A DNA stretch of 64,000 nucleotides from Candidatus Aenigmatarchaeota archaeon (GTDB lineage Archaea > Aenigmatarchaeota > Aenigmatarchaeia > QMZP01 > JAFGSV01), in NCBI GenBank assembly GCA_016931255.1, contig JAFGFG010000009.1, positions 1 through 64,000 on the forward strand. The letters run 5' to 3'. The number at the start of each line of letters is the position of its first letter. The first letter of the stretch is position 1. Under the pieces are notes generated by a model. That model did no database searches. It had not been told where the DNA came from and worked only from the letters and a program-made list of their open reading frames with translations. Below, in pieces: positions 23,795 to 31,878 of this stretch. The position numbers and the translations under genes were made by a program.

Positions 23795-24412
23795 TTACCT
23801 GACCCTATAACTCTTTACCTCAAAACCATTCTCGCCTATTGAGTAAATGTTTGATTTCTTCTCTATCTTCGTGGACCGCATCTTTTCGACTTTGAGGAGG
23901 TTCTTGACTTCTCCTGCGGCTTCCACGGATTTCAGTATGATTACCCCGTCTGTGAGGAATTCAGATATGGTGTCACGGCTCAGCCAGACACTTTCCTTAG
24001 GCAGCTCTGATATAAGTATCGATGTGCAGCCTATTTCCTTGGACTTCATTATGAACCTGCCGAGTGAGTCTCTGGTCATAACAGCAATAGAGGATAGCGA
24101 ATCCAGGACAATCCTGTCAAACTTCTTGTTAACAAAGGCCTCCTCAAATTCTGATGATTTGAACTCGATGAACTCCAGTGTCTCCATACCCCATCCGAAT
24201 TCAGCAGCCTGGTCCAGTATGTCCTTCGGGGACTGTGAATAAGTGATATAAGCGCATTTCTCTCCTTTGTCAAGTCCTTCCTTGAGGAATCTCAGGCTGA
24301 AAATTGTTTTTCCTGTTCCGGGAGAGCCTGAGAGGAGGATAGAGAAATTCTTCGGGAAACCGCCTTCTACAAGAGCATCAAAACCCGGAACACCTGTGGC
24401 GACCCTTTCCAT
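23795..24412 (-). CDS. RecA-superfamily (KaiC-like) ATPase
   Basis: 205 residues, a single RecA-like domain. Walker A is GSPGTGKT (29-36) and Walker B RIVLDSLSS (D104). The N-terminal TGVPGFDALVEGGFP is the KaiC/RadB-type entry. Single-domain archaeal KaiC-like ATPases are regulatory or signalling proteins without one defined role. It lies end to end with the nucleotidyltransferase-HEPN gene on the other strand (no gap) and 29 nt downstream of CMP kinase. Confidence 0.85.
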   Translation of the reverse strand: MERVATGVPGFDALVEGGFPKNFSILLSGSPGTGKTIFSLRFLKEGLDKGEKCAYITYSQSPKDILDQAAEFGWGMETLEFIEFKSSEFEEAFVNKKFDRIVLDSLSSIAVMTRDSLGRFIMKSKEIGCTSILISELPKESVWLSRDTISEFLTDGVIILKSVEAAGEVKNLLKVEKMRSTKIEKKSNIYSIGENGFEVKSYRVR

Positions 24413-24441
24413 AACAAATATTTGTCAGGCCGCTATAAAAA

Positions 24442-24996
24442 TCATTCAGACTTCTTCCTGAACTCGGATATTATCTTCTCCGCGACCCCTTCCGGTTTCA
24501 TGCTTGTCGTATCCAGAACAAGGTCGAAACAGCCCTTGTCGTGAATATCGACGTCATAGTATTTTCTGTATCTCTTGATATCGCTTTTAAGACGCCTTCT
24601 TATGGCTTCTGCTGTCTCCTTTTCATCAGCGTATCGGCTTTCATTCCTCTTGGTGTTGCTCCTGACATCCTCATAAATTCTCTTTGCACCCACTTCAAAT
24701 TCCACATCAAGAAAAACCTTGAATGAATGCGGGATGAGGAAGAAACTCGTTCTTCCCTCGATTATGAAGTTGTCCTCTTTTTTCCCCAACTCTTTCTGAA
24801 AATCATCAACCTCTTTGTCTGTCCACGGTTCATTCTCCCCTATTTCATTCAGCTGGTCGAGGTTCATGCCTCTTTTCCTGGCAATCTCACGTCTCATCCC
24901 TCCCACGTAATACCGTTTCATGCTGAGTTTTCTGGAAATAATCTTCGCAACAGTGCTCTTTCCTGCACCTGGCATGCCTGAAATGCTTATTATCAT
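24442..24996 (-). CDS. cmk: Cytidylate kinase (archaeal type)
   Basis: It phosphorylates CMP/dCMP with ATP. The P-loop GMPGAGKST is at residues 7-15, followed by RYYVGGMRREIARKRGM, the NMP-binding region, and the lid RYADEKETAEAIRRR. Length 184 aa matches archaeal Cmk rather than the longer bacterial enzyme. Adenylate-kinase-like enzymes are the alternative, but the MRREIARKRGM signature favours Cmk. ATG overlaps the upstream stop by 4 nt. Confidence 0.88.
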   Translation of the reverse strand: MIISISGMPGAGKSTVAKIISRKLSMKRYYVGGMRREIARKRGMNLDQLNEIGENEPWTDKEVDDFQKELGKKEDNFIIEGRTSFFLIPHSFKVFLDVEFEVGAKRIYEDVRSNTKRNESRYADEKETAEAIRRRLKSDIKRYRKYYDVDIHDKGCFDLVLDTTSMKPEGVAEKIISEFRKKSE

Positions 24997-25820
24997 CTTA
25001 CCATGTCTCCAAGCTGGTCCAGAATATCGACAATCCTTTTTTCCCTTTCGGGCTCTTCGAAGATTATCGTACCGGTTATACCATAAGATAATGCGGTTCT
25101 TATTAAATGCTCCAGCTTGAGGTCTGATCCTATGAAAGACATATGTCCTAGCTCCCCGGACGGTCCGTACTTTATGCCCGAGAAGAAGAAGTAAGCATCA
25201 CGCATCCATGCCTGGCCGATGCCCCTGTTGAGCTGGTCAACCACGCTCCTGAAGTTGTCCTGTGTTTTCAGGTATCCGGCACCTCTGGCATGTATATGCG
25301 CCCAGTTTATCACAGGCTCCGTGTTTGTGGTCCTTTTACATATCTCTATTACATCTTCAATACTTCCGAGTTCTCCTACCCTTCCTGTGTTCTCTATACC
25401 TATCTTCGCTTTCACCCTGAGCTCATTGACAATCTCATTTATCTTGTAAACAACGAGCTTAAGTGCCTGCTGCTGGGGCATTCTCGAATAGAAATTCGGA
25501 TGTATTGCGAATGTCCTGCAGTCCATGACAGATGATATTGTCGAGAAGAGCCTGAGCTTGTTTTCAGGCATGTCCCCGAAGTCTGTCTGCCTGAGAGAGA
25601 GTTCTATGCCGAATTTCTTTGCAATATTCTTCAGTCTCAGGAGGTCGCCATAGTATTCCTTGTACAGTTCAGTCGTGTCCTGTATGTTCGCGAAAAGCTC
25701 CGGGGGGAGGACAAGCGCCCTGAAGCCGACCTTGTACAGTTCTCTCAATGCTTCAAGAGCCTGGTCTATTGTCTTTACAATAGGGATAGTGGAAACACCG
25801 TATGTCACCCCTATTTTCAT
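24993..25820 (-). CDS. Endonuclease IV-like TIM-barrel protein
   Basis: About 275 residues of the AP-endonuclease-family-2 fold. Likely metal ligands are H in FAIHPNFYS, E in IGIENTGR, the H-x-H pair in NWAHIHARG, and E in IIFEEPERE. These correspond to several of the zinc ligands of endonuclease IV. It could repair abasic sites, but sugar isomerases share the barrel. MKIGVTYG at 25820 is the family-like start; an in-frame ATG at 25838 is also possible. A TATA-like TTAATATAATA lies near 25866. It forms an operon with cmk. Confidence 0.78.
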   Translation of the reverse strand: MKIGVTYGVSTIPIVKTIDQALEALRELYKVGFRALVLPPELFANIQDTTELYKEYYGDLLRLKNIAKKFGIELSLRQTDFGDMPENKLRLFSTISSVMDCRTFAIHPNFYSRMPQQQALKLVVYKINEIVNELRVKAKIGIENTGRVGELGSIEDVIEICKRTTNTEPVINWAHIHARGAGYLKTQDNFRSVVDQLNRGIGQAWMRDAYFFFSGIKYGPSGELGHMSFIGSDLKLEHLIRTALSYGITGTIIFEEPEREKRIVDILDQLGDMVR

Positions 25821-25933
25821 TCCAAGCCTGTCCTGCATTTTCAGGGCTTTTTTTCGTATTAGCATAATATTATATTAACGGAACCAAAATATTAGAGAAT
25901 CCCTTAACCTCGTTATTTTAAAGAAAATGACAC

Positions 25934-26698
25934 CTAAGCTGCTTGTGCAAGAACCTGTGGACGTAACAAAGAGCCGATATAACCGGAAGCTTCCTGTTTG
26001 TATCTCCTCATATTGTCTCTGAAACTTGTGATATTCGAATTTCCATAGTCCCTTCTGTACTTCTTCTGTTCTGTAATGTATGAGTTCGTTCCAGATTCTA
26101 TATCAGCATTCGCCTCTATTATATCCCTCGCATCATCTCTTTCACTTGTCAGTTTCCTTATTGTGCCGCTGTAGTCCTGGTTGCTGTGGAATGTCTCGTG
26201 GTCAACTGTCTTCTGCAATTGCTCTTCGTTCATTCCTATGCAGTTTCCTGTAGCCAGTGACTTATCTATCACAAGCCTGCTTGTTTCCGGATTGTATGTG
26301 CCGTTCACTCCCATGAGCTTTTTCACGCCATTCTTTGTCTTTACATACCAGCCCGGAAGGTCCTCAACTGCTATTTTCAGCTTTCCCCAGTGGAAAGGTA
26401 TTGCTCCTTCCTTGTACCTGAAATAGTCCGTGAACTTGTCTATTGCGCGGCTTATGTATTTTCCGACGAGCGATTTTGAGTTTCCAAGATATGTCGGCTC
26501 CGGGAGGTCGTCTTTCCCTATGAGACTATTTGACATTGAATCCGGAATTACATTGTATTTATCCCCAAGTTCTTTCAGTACAGACTTGTATGAATTCTCG
26601 TCTATATTCACCTCTAAGGCTCTCTTTGCAGGGCTTTCAACGAATTCAGGGCCTGCGTAAAGCTCTCTTTGCAGTCTTTCTAAAGGTGAATCTGCCAT
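25934..26698 (-). CDS. HEXXH putative metallopeptidase
   Basis: 254 residues. A zinc-protease motif HETFH is at 167-171 (VDHETFHSNQ), and a candidate third ligand glutamate is at 195 in IIEANADIESG, 24 residues further on, a gluzincin-like arrangement. There is no signal peptide or transmembrane segment. The C-terminus (YIGSLLRPQVLAQAA) is mildly hydrophobic. I recognise no named family. A second unrelated-looking HEXXH protein is encoded at 46559. AT content is slightly higher than in flanking housekeeping genes. Confidence 0.65.
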   Translation of the reverse strand: MADSPLERLQRELYAGPEFVESPAKRALEVNIDENSYKSVLKELGDKYNVIPDSMSNSLIGKDDLPEPTYLGNSKSLVGKYISRAIDKFTDYFRYKEGAIPFHWGKLKIAVEDLPGWYVKTKNGVKKLMGVNGTYNPETSRLVIDKSLATGNCIGMNEEQLQKTVDHETFHSNQDYSGTIRKLTSERDDARDIIEANADIESGTNSYITEQKKYRRDYGNSNITSFRDNMRRYKQEASGYIGSLLRPQVLAQAA

Positions 26699-26749
26699 AA
26701 TATCACTCGTTTATTAATGGTCACAAAACTTTAAAAGGAGAAAAAACGA

Positions 26750-27181
26750 TTAACCGGCGACTCTCTTCTGTTTCTTGGCGAATATCACGAGTTCGCCGAG
26801 CTTTTCCATCATCTTTGGCTCTGATGCGATTATATCAGAAGCAGTGACTATTCCAAGAAGCTTTTTCCCCTCGACTATGGGGAGCTTTTTGATTCCCTTT
26901 TCTGTCATTATCAGTGCACCTTCCTCAATGCTCTTTTCAGGGGTTGTGTGAACAACATCGCTTACCATTATGTCACTGACCTTGGTTTCATGCGGATTTT
27001 TACCCTTGCTTACAACCTTCCTTATTATGTCATCCTCTGTGATTATGCCTGTAAGCTTTCCGTTGTCAACTACAACGAGATAGCCGATGTTCTCCTCTGT
27101 CATCCTTGCTGCAGCCTCTGTAACGCTTATACCGGCTTCGGTCTTCTCGATTTCCTTTTGCATTATTTCACCAAGCTGCAT
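26750..27181 (-). CDS. CBS-domain pair protein
   Basis: About 143 residues comprising two CBS domains: IGYLVVVDNGKLTGIITEDDI and KKLPIVEGKKLLGIVTASDI. Such a pair binds adenosyl ligands (AMP, ATP, SAM) and acts as a sensor. No catalytic domain is attached, so it probably regulates a partner. I chose ATG 27181 (MQLGEIM), which nearly abuts the upstream DUF655 stop at 27183. The longer frame would overlap it. Confidence 0.88.
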   Translation of the reverse strand: MQLGEIMQKEIEKTEAGISVTEAAARMTEENIGYLVVVDNGKLTGIITEDDIIRKVVSKGKNPHETKVSDIMVSDVVHTTPEKSIEEGALIMTEKGIKKLPIVEGKKLLGIVTASDIIASEPKMMEKLGELVIFAKKQKRVAG

Positions 27182-27182
27182 A

Positions 27183-27758
27183 TTATTCACCTGATTTCTT
27201 CTCCCATCTTGGTACGAAAATCCTGTATTTGTCTTTGTCCTCAAGTTCCAGAAGTACTCGTCTGACTATGAGTTTCTCAGGATTGGGGAGTAGCGGAACC
27301 CTTTTCTTTATGCTGTCGAATGACTCGAATGCAGCCTTCTTGCGCTCTTCTATTATCCCCCATAAGTGCCTCTTGCCTACCCCCGGAAGCAGTTCAAGCT
27401 GATGAAGTCTTGTTGTCACAGGTCCTGACTTGTTGAAGAAATTGAGGAATGTCTCTGGATTCTTGGTCACTATCTTTTCCACGATTTCTGTGACTTCGTC
27501 CCTTGCGACTGATGTCAGGTCTTTGTAGTTTATCCTTTTTCTGATGTATCTGACATCACTCCTCTTTCCATCTCCTATGTATACCCGGTCTTCGGTCTTG
27601 AAACTGGCATCTTCTCTTGTTATGACCTCCAGCAGGGAGAAATATCTTTCTCCTATCACCTGGGCTACTGGCTCTGATCTCTGCATACCGGAGTGCCCCT
27701 TTGCGAGGTAGTCCAGCACCAGTGCCCATTCATCCTTTTTTATAGGTTTGACTGTCAT
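27183..27758 (-). CDS. DUF655 RNA/DNA-binding-like protein
   Basis: 191 residues of the archaeal DUF655 family, with an OB/S1-like N-terminal half (DYLAKGHSG ... EDRVYIGDGKRSDVRYI) and helix-hairpin-helix LELLPGVGKRHLWGIIEERKK at ~125-145. DUF655 often sits beside rpl21e and rpoF. Here those genes are about 10 kb away (37682-38310) without it. ATG 27758 (MTVKPIKK) is preferred over a codon three positions upstream. It shares a transcript with the CBS protein. Confidence 0.87.
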   Translation of the reverse strand: MTVKPIKKDEWALVLDYLAKGHSGMQRSEPVAQVIGERYFSLLEVITREDASFKTEDRVYIGDGKRSDVRYIRKRINYKDLTSVARDEVTEIVEKIVTKNPETFLNFFNKSGPVTTRLHQLELLPGVGKRHLWGIIEERKKAAFESFDSIKKRVPLLPNPEKLIVRRVLLELEDKDKYRIFVPRWEKKSGE

Positions 27759-27855
27759 TTTTCTCACTTCCTATGATTACAATGAATCTATATTTTATAT
27801 TAATTTAGTCGCTTGGTCCCAGAAAAATTTATAACTGCCCTCTACAATTAAAGAT

Positions 27856-28242
27856 ATGGCAACAAAAGCTAGCACAGTAAAGGCTCTCAAACCGGGGCAT
27901 TACGTCATAATAGAGGACGAACCATGCAAGGTTCTGAGCATCTCCCTATCAAAGCCGGGAAAGCACGGGTCAACGAAGGCGCGTGTCGATGCCGTTGGCA
28001 TATTCGACAACAAGAAAAGGAATTTACTCAAACCGGCAGACTCAGCTGTTCAGGTCCCGATAATCGAAAAGAAGAAAGCTCAGGTAATCTCAGTTTCAGG
28101 AGCATATGTCCAGCTCATGGACATGGAGGAATACAATACATTCGACGCATCAATACCTGAAGAGATGAAAGGAAAGCTTGAGTCAGGCCAGGAGATAAAC
28201 TACTGGAAAATCGGTGAAAAGGTTCTTGTGAAGGAGTCCTGA
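27856..28242 (+). CDS. eif5a: Translation factor aIF5A
   Basis: 128 residues. It promotes peptide-bond formation at difficult sequences and carries hypusine. The modified loop SKPGKHGSTK is intact, with Lys36 as the expected hypusine site, matching the deoxyhypusine synthase at 5781. The C-terminal OB domain ends in KIGEKVLVKES. A good TATA box (ATTTATAAC, ~27826-27834) lies ~25 nt before ATG, so the transcript is probably nearly leaderless. Confidence 0.96.
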   Translation: MATKASTVKALKPGHYVIIEDEPCKVLSISLSKPGKHGSTKARVDAVGIFDNKKRNLLKPADSAVQVPIIEKKKAQVISVSGAYVQLMDMEEYNTFDASIPEEMKGKLESGQEINYWKIGEKVLVKES

Positions 28243-28330
28243 AAAGAGGATTTCCCATATACTGATGTGGAGTAATATAGAACTAATCCATCTGTTGGAT
28301 TTTTAAGCTTTTTATGACAAACGAATATTC

Positions 28331-28420
28331 ATGAAAAATCTTTGGTACGACGAAGAGGACGAAGAGGCTGACGAAGACTCGGATGAAGATAGCGAAGATG
28401 TAGAAGAAGACGATTGGTAA
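28331..28420 (+). CDS. Candidate 29-residue extremely acidic microprotein
   Basis: ATG 28331 to TAA 28420. The sequence begins MKNLWYDEED and ends VEEDDW. Of 29 residues 20 are Asp/Glu, with tryptophan near each end. A TATA-like TTTTTAAGC at 28300-28308 lies ~27 nt before ATG, as for a leaderless mRNA. A hairpin AATCCA-TCTGT-TGGATT (28285-28301) overlaps this region and may end the aIF5A transcript. Expression is not proven; nucleic-acid mimicry or histone/RNA-protein binding is speculation. Confidence 0.4.
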   Translation: MKNLWYDEEDEEADEDSDEDSEDVEEDDW

Positions 28421-28491
28421 ATGATTCTTCCTTCTCCGGTCAACACTTTTTGATAGGTTTATTTCGCTGTAATTTAAGAAAAATCAGGAAT

Positions 28492-29280
28492 TCACTGTGA
28501 ATTCCACATGTTATTGAACATGTGCTCAAGCGCTCCTGCTGAGACATGCTTTGAAGCTGCCCAGAAAGCGACATCCTGCGTGTGGTGCACTTCTGCTGTG
28601 TCTGTCAGTGCCATCATGAAGTGCTCCCCGTCTACTGTGAATATCCTTCCCATTGAAGCCGGAAGCGGCTTGACCTCAGCGATTGACGAGAGTGTCTTGG
28701 CTGTCTTTGTTTCAGCATTCGGTGTAAGAATCCTTATCTTTGCACCAGACTTCTTTGCATTCTTCAGTGAGTTGTGATGCTTGTCATGGATTTCGGCGAG
28801 GCCTTCGTCAGTTGTGATTATGTTTATGCTACTTCTGGCGCCCTTGAAAAGTGATTTCATCTGCTGGTTGATCGAGAAACTGCCTTTCAGTGTTCCTGCG
28901 AGGTCAGAAGCCTGAATCATTGAGAATCCCTTGTTGTATATTTCCTCAAGCTCTGTCATCACGCTGGATCCGGTCATCTTTTCCATCCTGTCTATTGTGT
29001 CCGTATGCTTTCGGTGGAGGTTATCCTTTGCCCTTTCAATCGCATCCTTCGGTGCAAGTGAAACATACTTTATGGGCTTGGATGACTGCGCAACTACGAA
29101 TCCCTTGTCAGCAAGTGACTCAAGAACATCATAAGAACGGGACCTCGGAACCTTTGCAATCTCAGAAACCTCACCGGCTGTTGCAACACCCTTGGCTATG
29201 AGTGCCACATAAATCTTTCTCTCGTAAAGATTAAGGCCGATGTTCTTCAGTGCATCGAGTATTTCCTGCGATCCCAACAT
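28492..29280 (-). CDS. TrmB-family transcriptional regulator
   Basis: 262 residues. The N-terminal winged helix (LKNIGLNLYERKIYVALIAKG, recognition region KVPRSRSYDVLESLADKGFV) is typical of TrmB regulators. It is followed by a dimerising coiled coil (~80-115) and a C-terminal effector domain with a phospholipase-D-like fold pattern (SINIITTDEGLAEI, AKIRILTPN). The ligand is unknown. The 199-nt gap to hisS holds several TTAGTAAG-type motifs that may be its own operators. Confidence 0.85.
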   Translation of the reverse strand: MLGSQEILDALKNIGLNLYERKIYVALIAKGVATAGEVSEIAKVPRSRSYDVLESLADKGFVVAQSSKPIKYVSLAPKDAIERAKDNLHRKHTDTIDRMEKMTGSSVMTELEEIYNKGFSMIQASDLAGTLKGSFSINQQMKSLFKGARSSINIITTDEGLAEIHDKHHNSLKNAKKSGAKIRILTPNAETKTAKTLSSIAEVKPLPASMGRIFTVDGEHFMMALTDTAEVHHTQDVAFWAASKHVSAGALEHMFNNMWNSQ

Positions 29281-29300
29281 ATTATCTCCATTTGTTACTG

Positions 29301-29420
29301 CTTACTAATTAACATTTATATTTTTAAATGTTTTTCCGAACACAGTAGTCACAAAACCACTGTGCTGAATATGAAATATGTTAGTAAGTTATTTAAAGAT
29401 ATTGTCACTTCTTAGTAGTC
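29301..29420. promoter_or_regulatory. Divergent TrmB/hisS control region with repeated operator-like motifs
   Basis: Between two divergent genes. The trmB TATA (palindromic CATTTATATTTTTAAATG, 29313-29330) faces minus. The hisS TATA-like TTTATACAT is near 29440. CTTACTAAT (29301-29309), GTTAGTAAG (29380-29388) and CTTAGTAG (29411-29418) are related in both orientations. An inverted repeat CACAGT-N12-ACTGTG spans 29341-29364. The first motif overlaps the predicted trmB start site, so autoregulation is plausible. Confidence 0.45.
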
Positions 29421-29479
29421 TAAAAATACGAGCCATATTTCTTTATACATGTTACAGAAATAATTAACAGGTAAGAGTT

Positions 29480-30709
29480 ATGTCAAAGTTCCAGCCGCCA
29501 CGAGGCACAAGAGACTTCCTTCCGGATGATATGGTCAGGAGAAGGGATGTTTTCGAAAAGATAATGGATATCTTCAGGAGGTACGGCTATGGCGAGGTGT
29601 GGACGCCCGCATTCGAGGACTTCGAGCTTCTGTCAAAGAAGTCAGGACCTGAGATTGAGGAAGAGATATATTCATTCAAGGACAAATCCGGCAGGAAACT
29701 GGGACTGAAATTCGATCCCACAGTTCCCATATGCAGGATAGTCGCATCGAACCCGTCGCTCCAGAAGCCTGCAAGGTTCTGCTACATAACAAACATGTGG
29801 CGCTATGACCGTCCCGGCGCCGGCCGCTGGAGGGAGTTCTGGCAGTCAGGCGTTGAGCTCATAGGCCCAATGACACCGGAAGCTGATGCAGAGATGCTCG
29901 CGCTTGTAAGCGATTCCCTGAAAGCCATCGGCGCGAAAGGATTCTACTTCAGGATAAGCTCAAGAAAGATAGTGGATGCATTCGTCAGGGAGGCGGGAAT
30001 ACCTGAGAAAAGTACAGCTGATGTATTCAGGGCCATAGACAAGCTTGACAAGATAGGCGAAAGCGGCGTCATGGCTGAGATGAAATCACGCGGAATAAAG
30101 CCTTCGCAGGCTGACGCTTTCATGGATTTGATAAAAAGCGGGAAGTCCGGCGGGCCTGAGCTTGATGAATTGAAATCCATACAGGCTACAGCCAAGAGGA
30201 TGGGCGTGCCGAATGTCGAGATAGACCTGAGCATCGTGCGCGGCATTGATTATTATACAGGGTTTGTTTTCGAGACAATGGTTAAGGGGTTTGAAAAACT
30301 GGGCTCTGTTGCTTCAGGCGGGCGCTACGACAAGCTCATTGGAATATACAGCGGGAATGATGTGCCTGCAACAGGATACGGTATGGGCATAGACCGCCTG
30401 CTTGAGATAATACCAGAGAAGGAAGCAGAGCCGCCTGTCACAGTATTCGTTGTGCCTGTTAAAGACGAAGTCAAAAATGATGCCATTGCGATAACCCAGG
30501 TACTGAGGGGCAGGGGAGTGAGCACTGAGACAGAGATGATGGGAAGGAACATACGAAAGCAGCTCGAATATATATCCAAGAGGGGCATACCTTTCGCAAT
30601 CATAGTGGGGCCGAGCGAGGTCAGCGCAAAGAAGTACACACTCAGGGACATGAAGACCGGCAAGGAAACGAAGCTTTCATTGGATTCCATAATCAGGAAA
30701 CTTGCTTAA
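29480..30709 (+). CDS. hisS: Histidyl-tRNA synthetase
   Basis: A class II synthetase, 409 aa. Visible are N-terminal PPRGTRDFLP, motif 2 (MWRYDRPGAGRWREFWQ), the histidine-specific RGIDYYTGFVFE, motif 3 (GYGMGIDRLLE) and a C-terminal anticodon-binding domain (VFVVPV...RGIPFAIIVG). Its substrate tRNA-His(GUG) is encoded at 1105 with the G-1:C73 pair. ATG 29480 is ~35 nt after a TATA-like sequence. It ends directly against convergent trmI. Confidence 0.96.
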   Translation: MSKFQPPRGTRDFLPDDMVRRRDVFEKIMDIFRRYGYGEVWTPAFEDFELLSKKSGPEIEEEIYSFKDKSGRKLGLKFDPTVPICRIVASNPSLQKPARFCYITNMWRYDRPGAGRWREFWQSGVELIGPMTPEADAEMLALVSDSLKAIGAKGFYFRISSRKIVDAFVREAGIPEKSTADVFRAIDKLDKIGESGVMAEMKSRGIKPSQADAFMDLIKSGKSGGPELDELKSIQATAKRMGVPNVEIDLSIVRGIDYYTGFVFETMVKGFEKLGSVASGGRYDKLIGIYSGNDVPATGYGMGIDRLLEIIPEKEAEPPVTVFVVPVKDEVKNDAIAITQVLRGRGVSTETEMMGRNIRKQLEYISKRGIPFAIIVGPSEVSAKKYTLRDMKTGKETKLSLDSIIRKLA

Positions 30710-31282
30710 CTATTTTCTGAAGAACGAAAGATAAGCCGTATGCATGAGACCTTTCGTTTCGGGCCTGGTGCCTGTTTCCTTAACTGCCATCTCCCTGACT
30801 ATGCATTCAATAGACTGCTCGTGCTTCAGACCCTTTTCAATGCACAGCAGGACGAATTTCCTCATCTGCTCCACTGTAGGGAGATACGAGACCAGATACC
30901 CGCCTTTCTTCAGCGCACTGCAGACATGGTCAATTGCATGCCAGGGCTCCGGCATGTCCAGCGTGATTACGTCCACGTCCTTCTCATCAATGCCTTTGAA
31001 TATGTCGCGATTTTTCACTTCCACATACTTCTCAAATCCTGCTTTCTTTACGTTCCTTGCGGCAATCTTCGAAAAATCCTCGCGCAACTCGTAGGAGAAA
31101 ACCTTTCCTTCGGGTTTCACCTGATTCGCAAGGAAGATTGAAAGAAATCCTGAACCCGCTCCTGCGTCAACAACCATGTCGCCTGACGTGAGTCCTGTAA
31201 ATGCGGCTATCATCCCCGCATCCTTGAGAGTTATAATCTGCGGCCCCCTCGCAAGCTTCCTGAATAGTTCCGGTATTCTCAT
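30710..31282 (-). CDS. trmI: tRNA (adenine57/58-N1)-methyltransferase TrmI
   Basis: 190 residues. It methylates A57/A58 in the T-loop using S-adenosylmethionine. The SAM motif VVDAGAGSGFLSIFLA and the catalytic-region LDMPEPWHAIDH are clear, as is the ITLKDAGMIAAFTG entry. It lacks most of the N-terminal domain of longer TrmI. ATG 31282 was chosen: TATA-like TTTTTAAAAC at 31305-31314 lies ~25 nt upstream, inside the longer frame. Two tRNAs in this window have introns in this very T-loop and so need splicing before it can be formed. Confidence 0.9.
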   Translation of the reverse strand: MRIPELFRKLARGPQIITLKDAGMIAAFTGLTSGDMVVDAGAGSGFLSIFLANQVKPEGKVFSYELREDFSKIAARNVKKAGFEKYVEVKNRDIFKGIDEKDVDVITLDMPEPWHAIDHVCSALKKGGYLVSYLPTVEQMRKFVLLCIEKGLKHEQSIECIVREMAVKETGTRPETKGLMHTAYLSFFRK

Positions 31283-31362
31283 AAGTAAACCTCTAACCAA
31301 CTGTTTTAAAAACAATACATTTATTAACATTACCCAGTATAATTACAGATGCGTGGTTGCCC

Positions 31363-31659
31363 ATGAAATATCCGAAAAACAAGAACACATACTGCCCGAA
31401 ATGCAAGAAGCATACTGAGCACACAGTCAGCATAAGCAGCAGGAAAGGGAGAGGAAAGGCACACCCGTTGTCAGAGGCTCAGAGGAGATTCAAGGAAAAG
31501 CTCAAGGGATACACTTCATTCCCAAGACCAAATCCGAAAGGTGACGGAAAGCCCACGAAAAAGCTGGACCTAAGGTTTAAATGCAAGGAATGCAGCAAGA
31601 GCCATACGAAGAGCAGCGGCAGCTTCAGGGCAAAAAAATTCGAATTTAAGGGGAAATGA
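31363..31659 (+). CDS. rpl44e: Ribosomal protein eL42 (L44e)
   Basis: 98 residues, very basic. The zinc ribbon is [11 protein letters not shown] near the N-terminus and [10 protein letters not shown] near residue 75. [16 protein letters not shown] is family-typical. ATG 31363 ([10 protein letters not shown]) is preferred over an ATG two codons upstream. The gene leads the eL42-eS27-aIF2alpha cluster conserved in archaea. Confidence 0.95.
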   Translation: MKYPKNKNTYCPKCKKHTEHTVSISSRKGRGKAHPLSEAQRRFKEKLKGYTSFPRPNPKGDGKPTKKLDLRFKCKECSKSHTKSSGSFRAKKFEFKGK

Positions 31660-31660
31660 T

Positions 31661-31828
31661 ATGACTGGAGATTTTCTTAAGGTAAAGTGCAAGGACTGCA
31701 AGAATGAGCAGGTAATATTCTCAAAGCCCGCAGGCGAGGTAAAGTGCCTTGTATGCGGCTCTGTACTCGCGAAGAATACAGGCGGACGGGCTGAGATAAC
31801 AGGCAACATCATAAAGAACGTTGAATAA
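31661..31828 (+). CDS. rps27e: Ribosomal protein eS27
   Basis: 55 residues. A Cys4 zinc ribbon (KCKDCKNEQVIF ... VKCLVCGSVL) followed by LAKNTGGRAEI is diagnostic for S27e. ATG lies 1 nt after the eL42 stop. The order eL42-eS27-aIF2alpha is standard for archaea. Confidence 0.94.
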   Translation: MTGDFLKVKCKDCKNEQVIFSKPAGEVKCLVCGSVLAKNTGGRAEITGNIIKNVE

Positions 31829-31878
31829 AGAAACGCTTCCGGGAGCTTTTTAAATATCTCTCTTCTCTATGTTATCGT

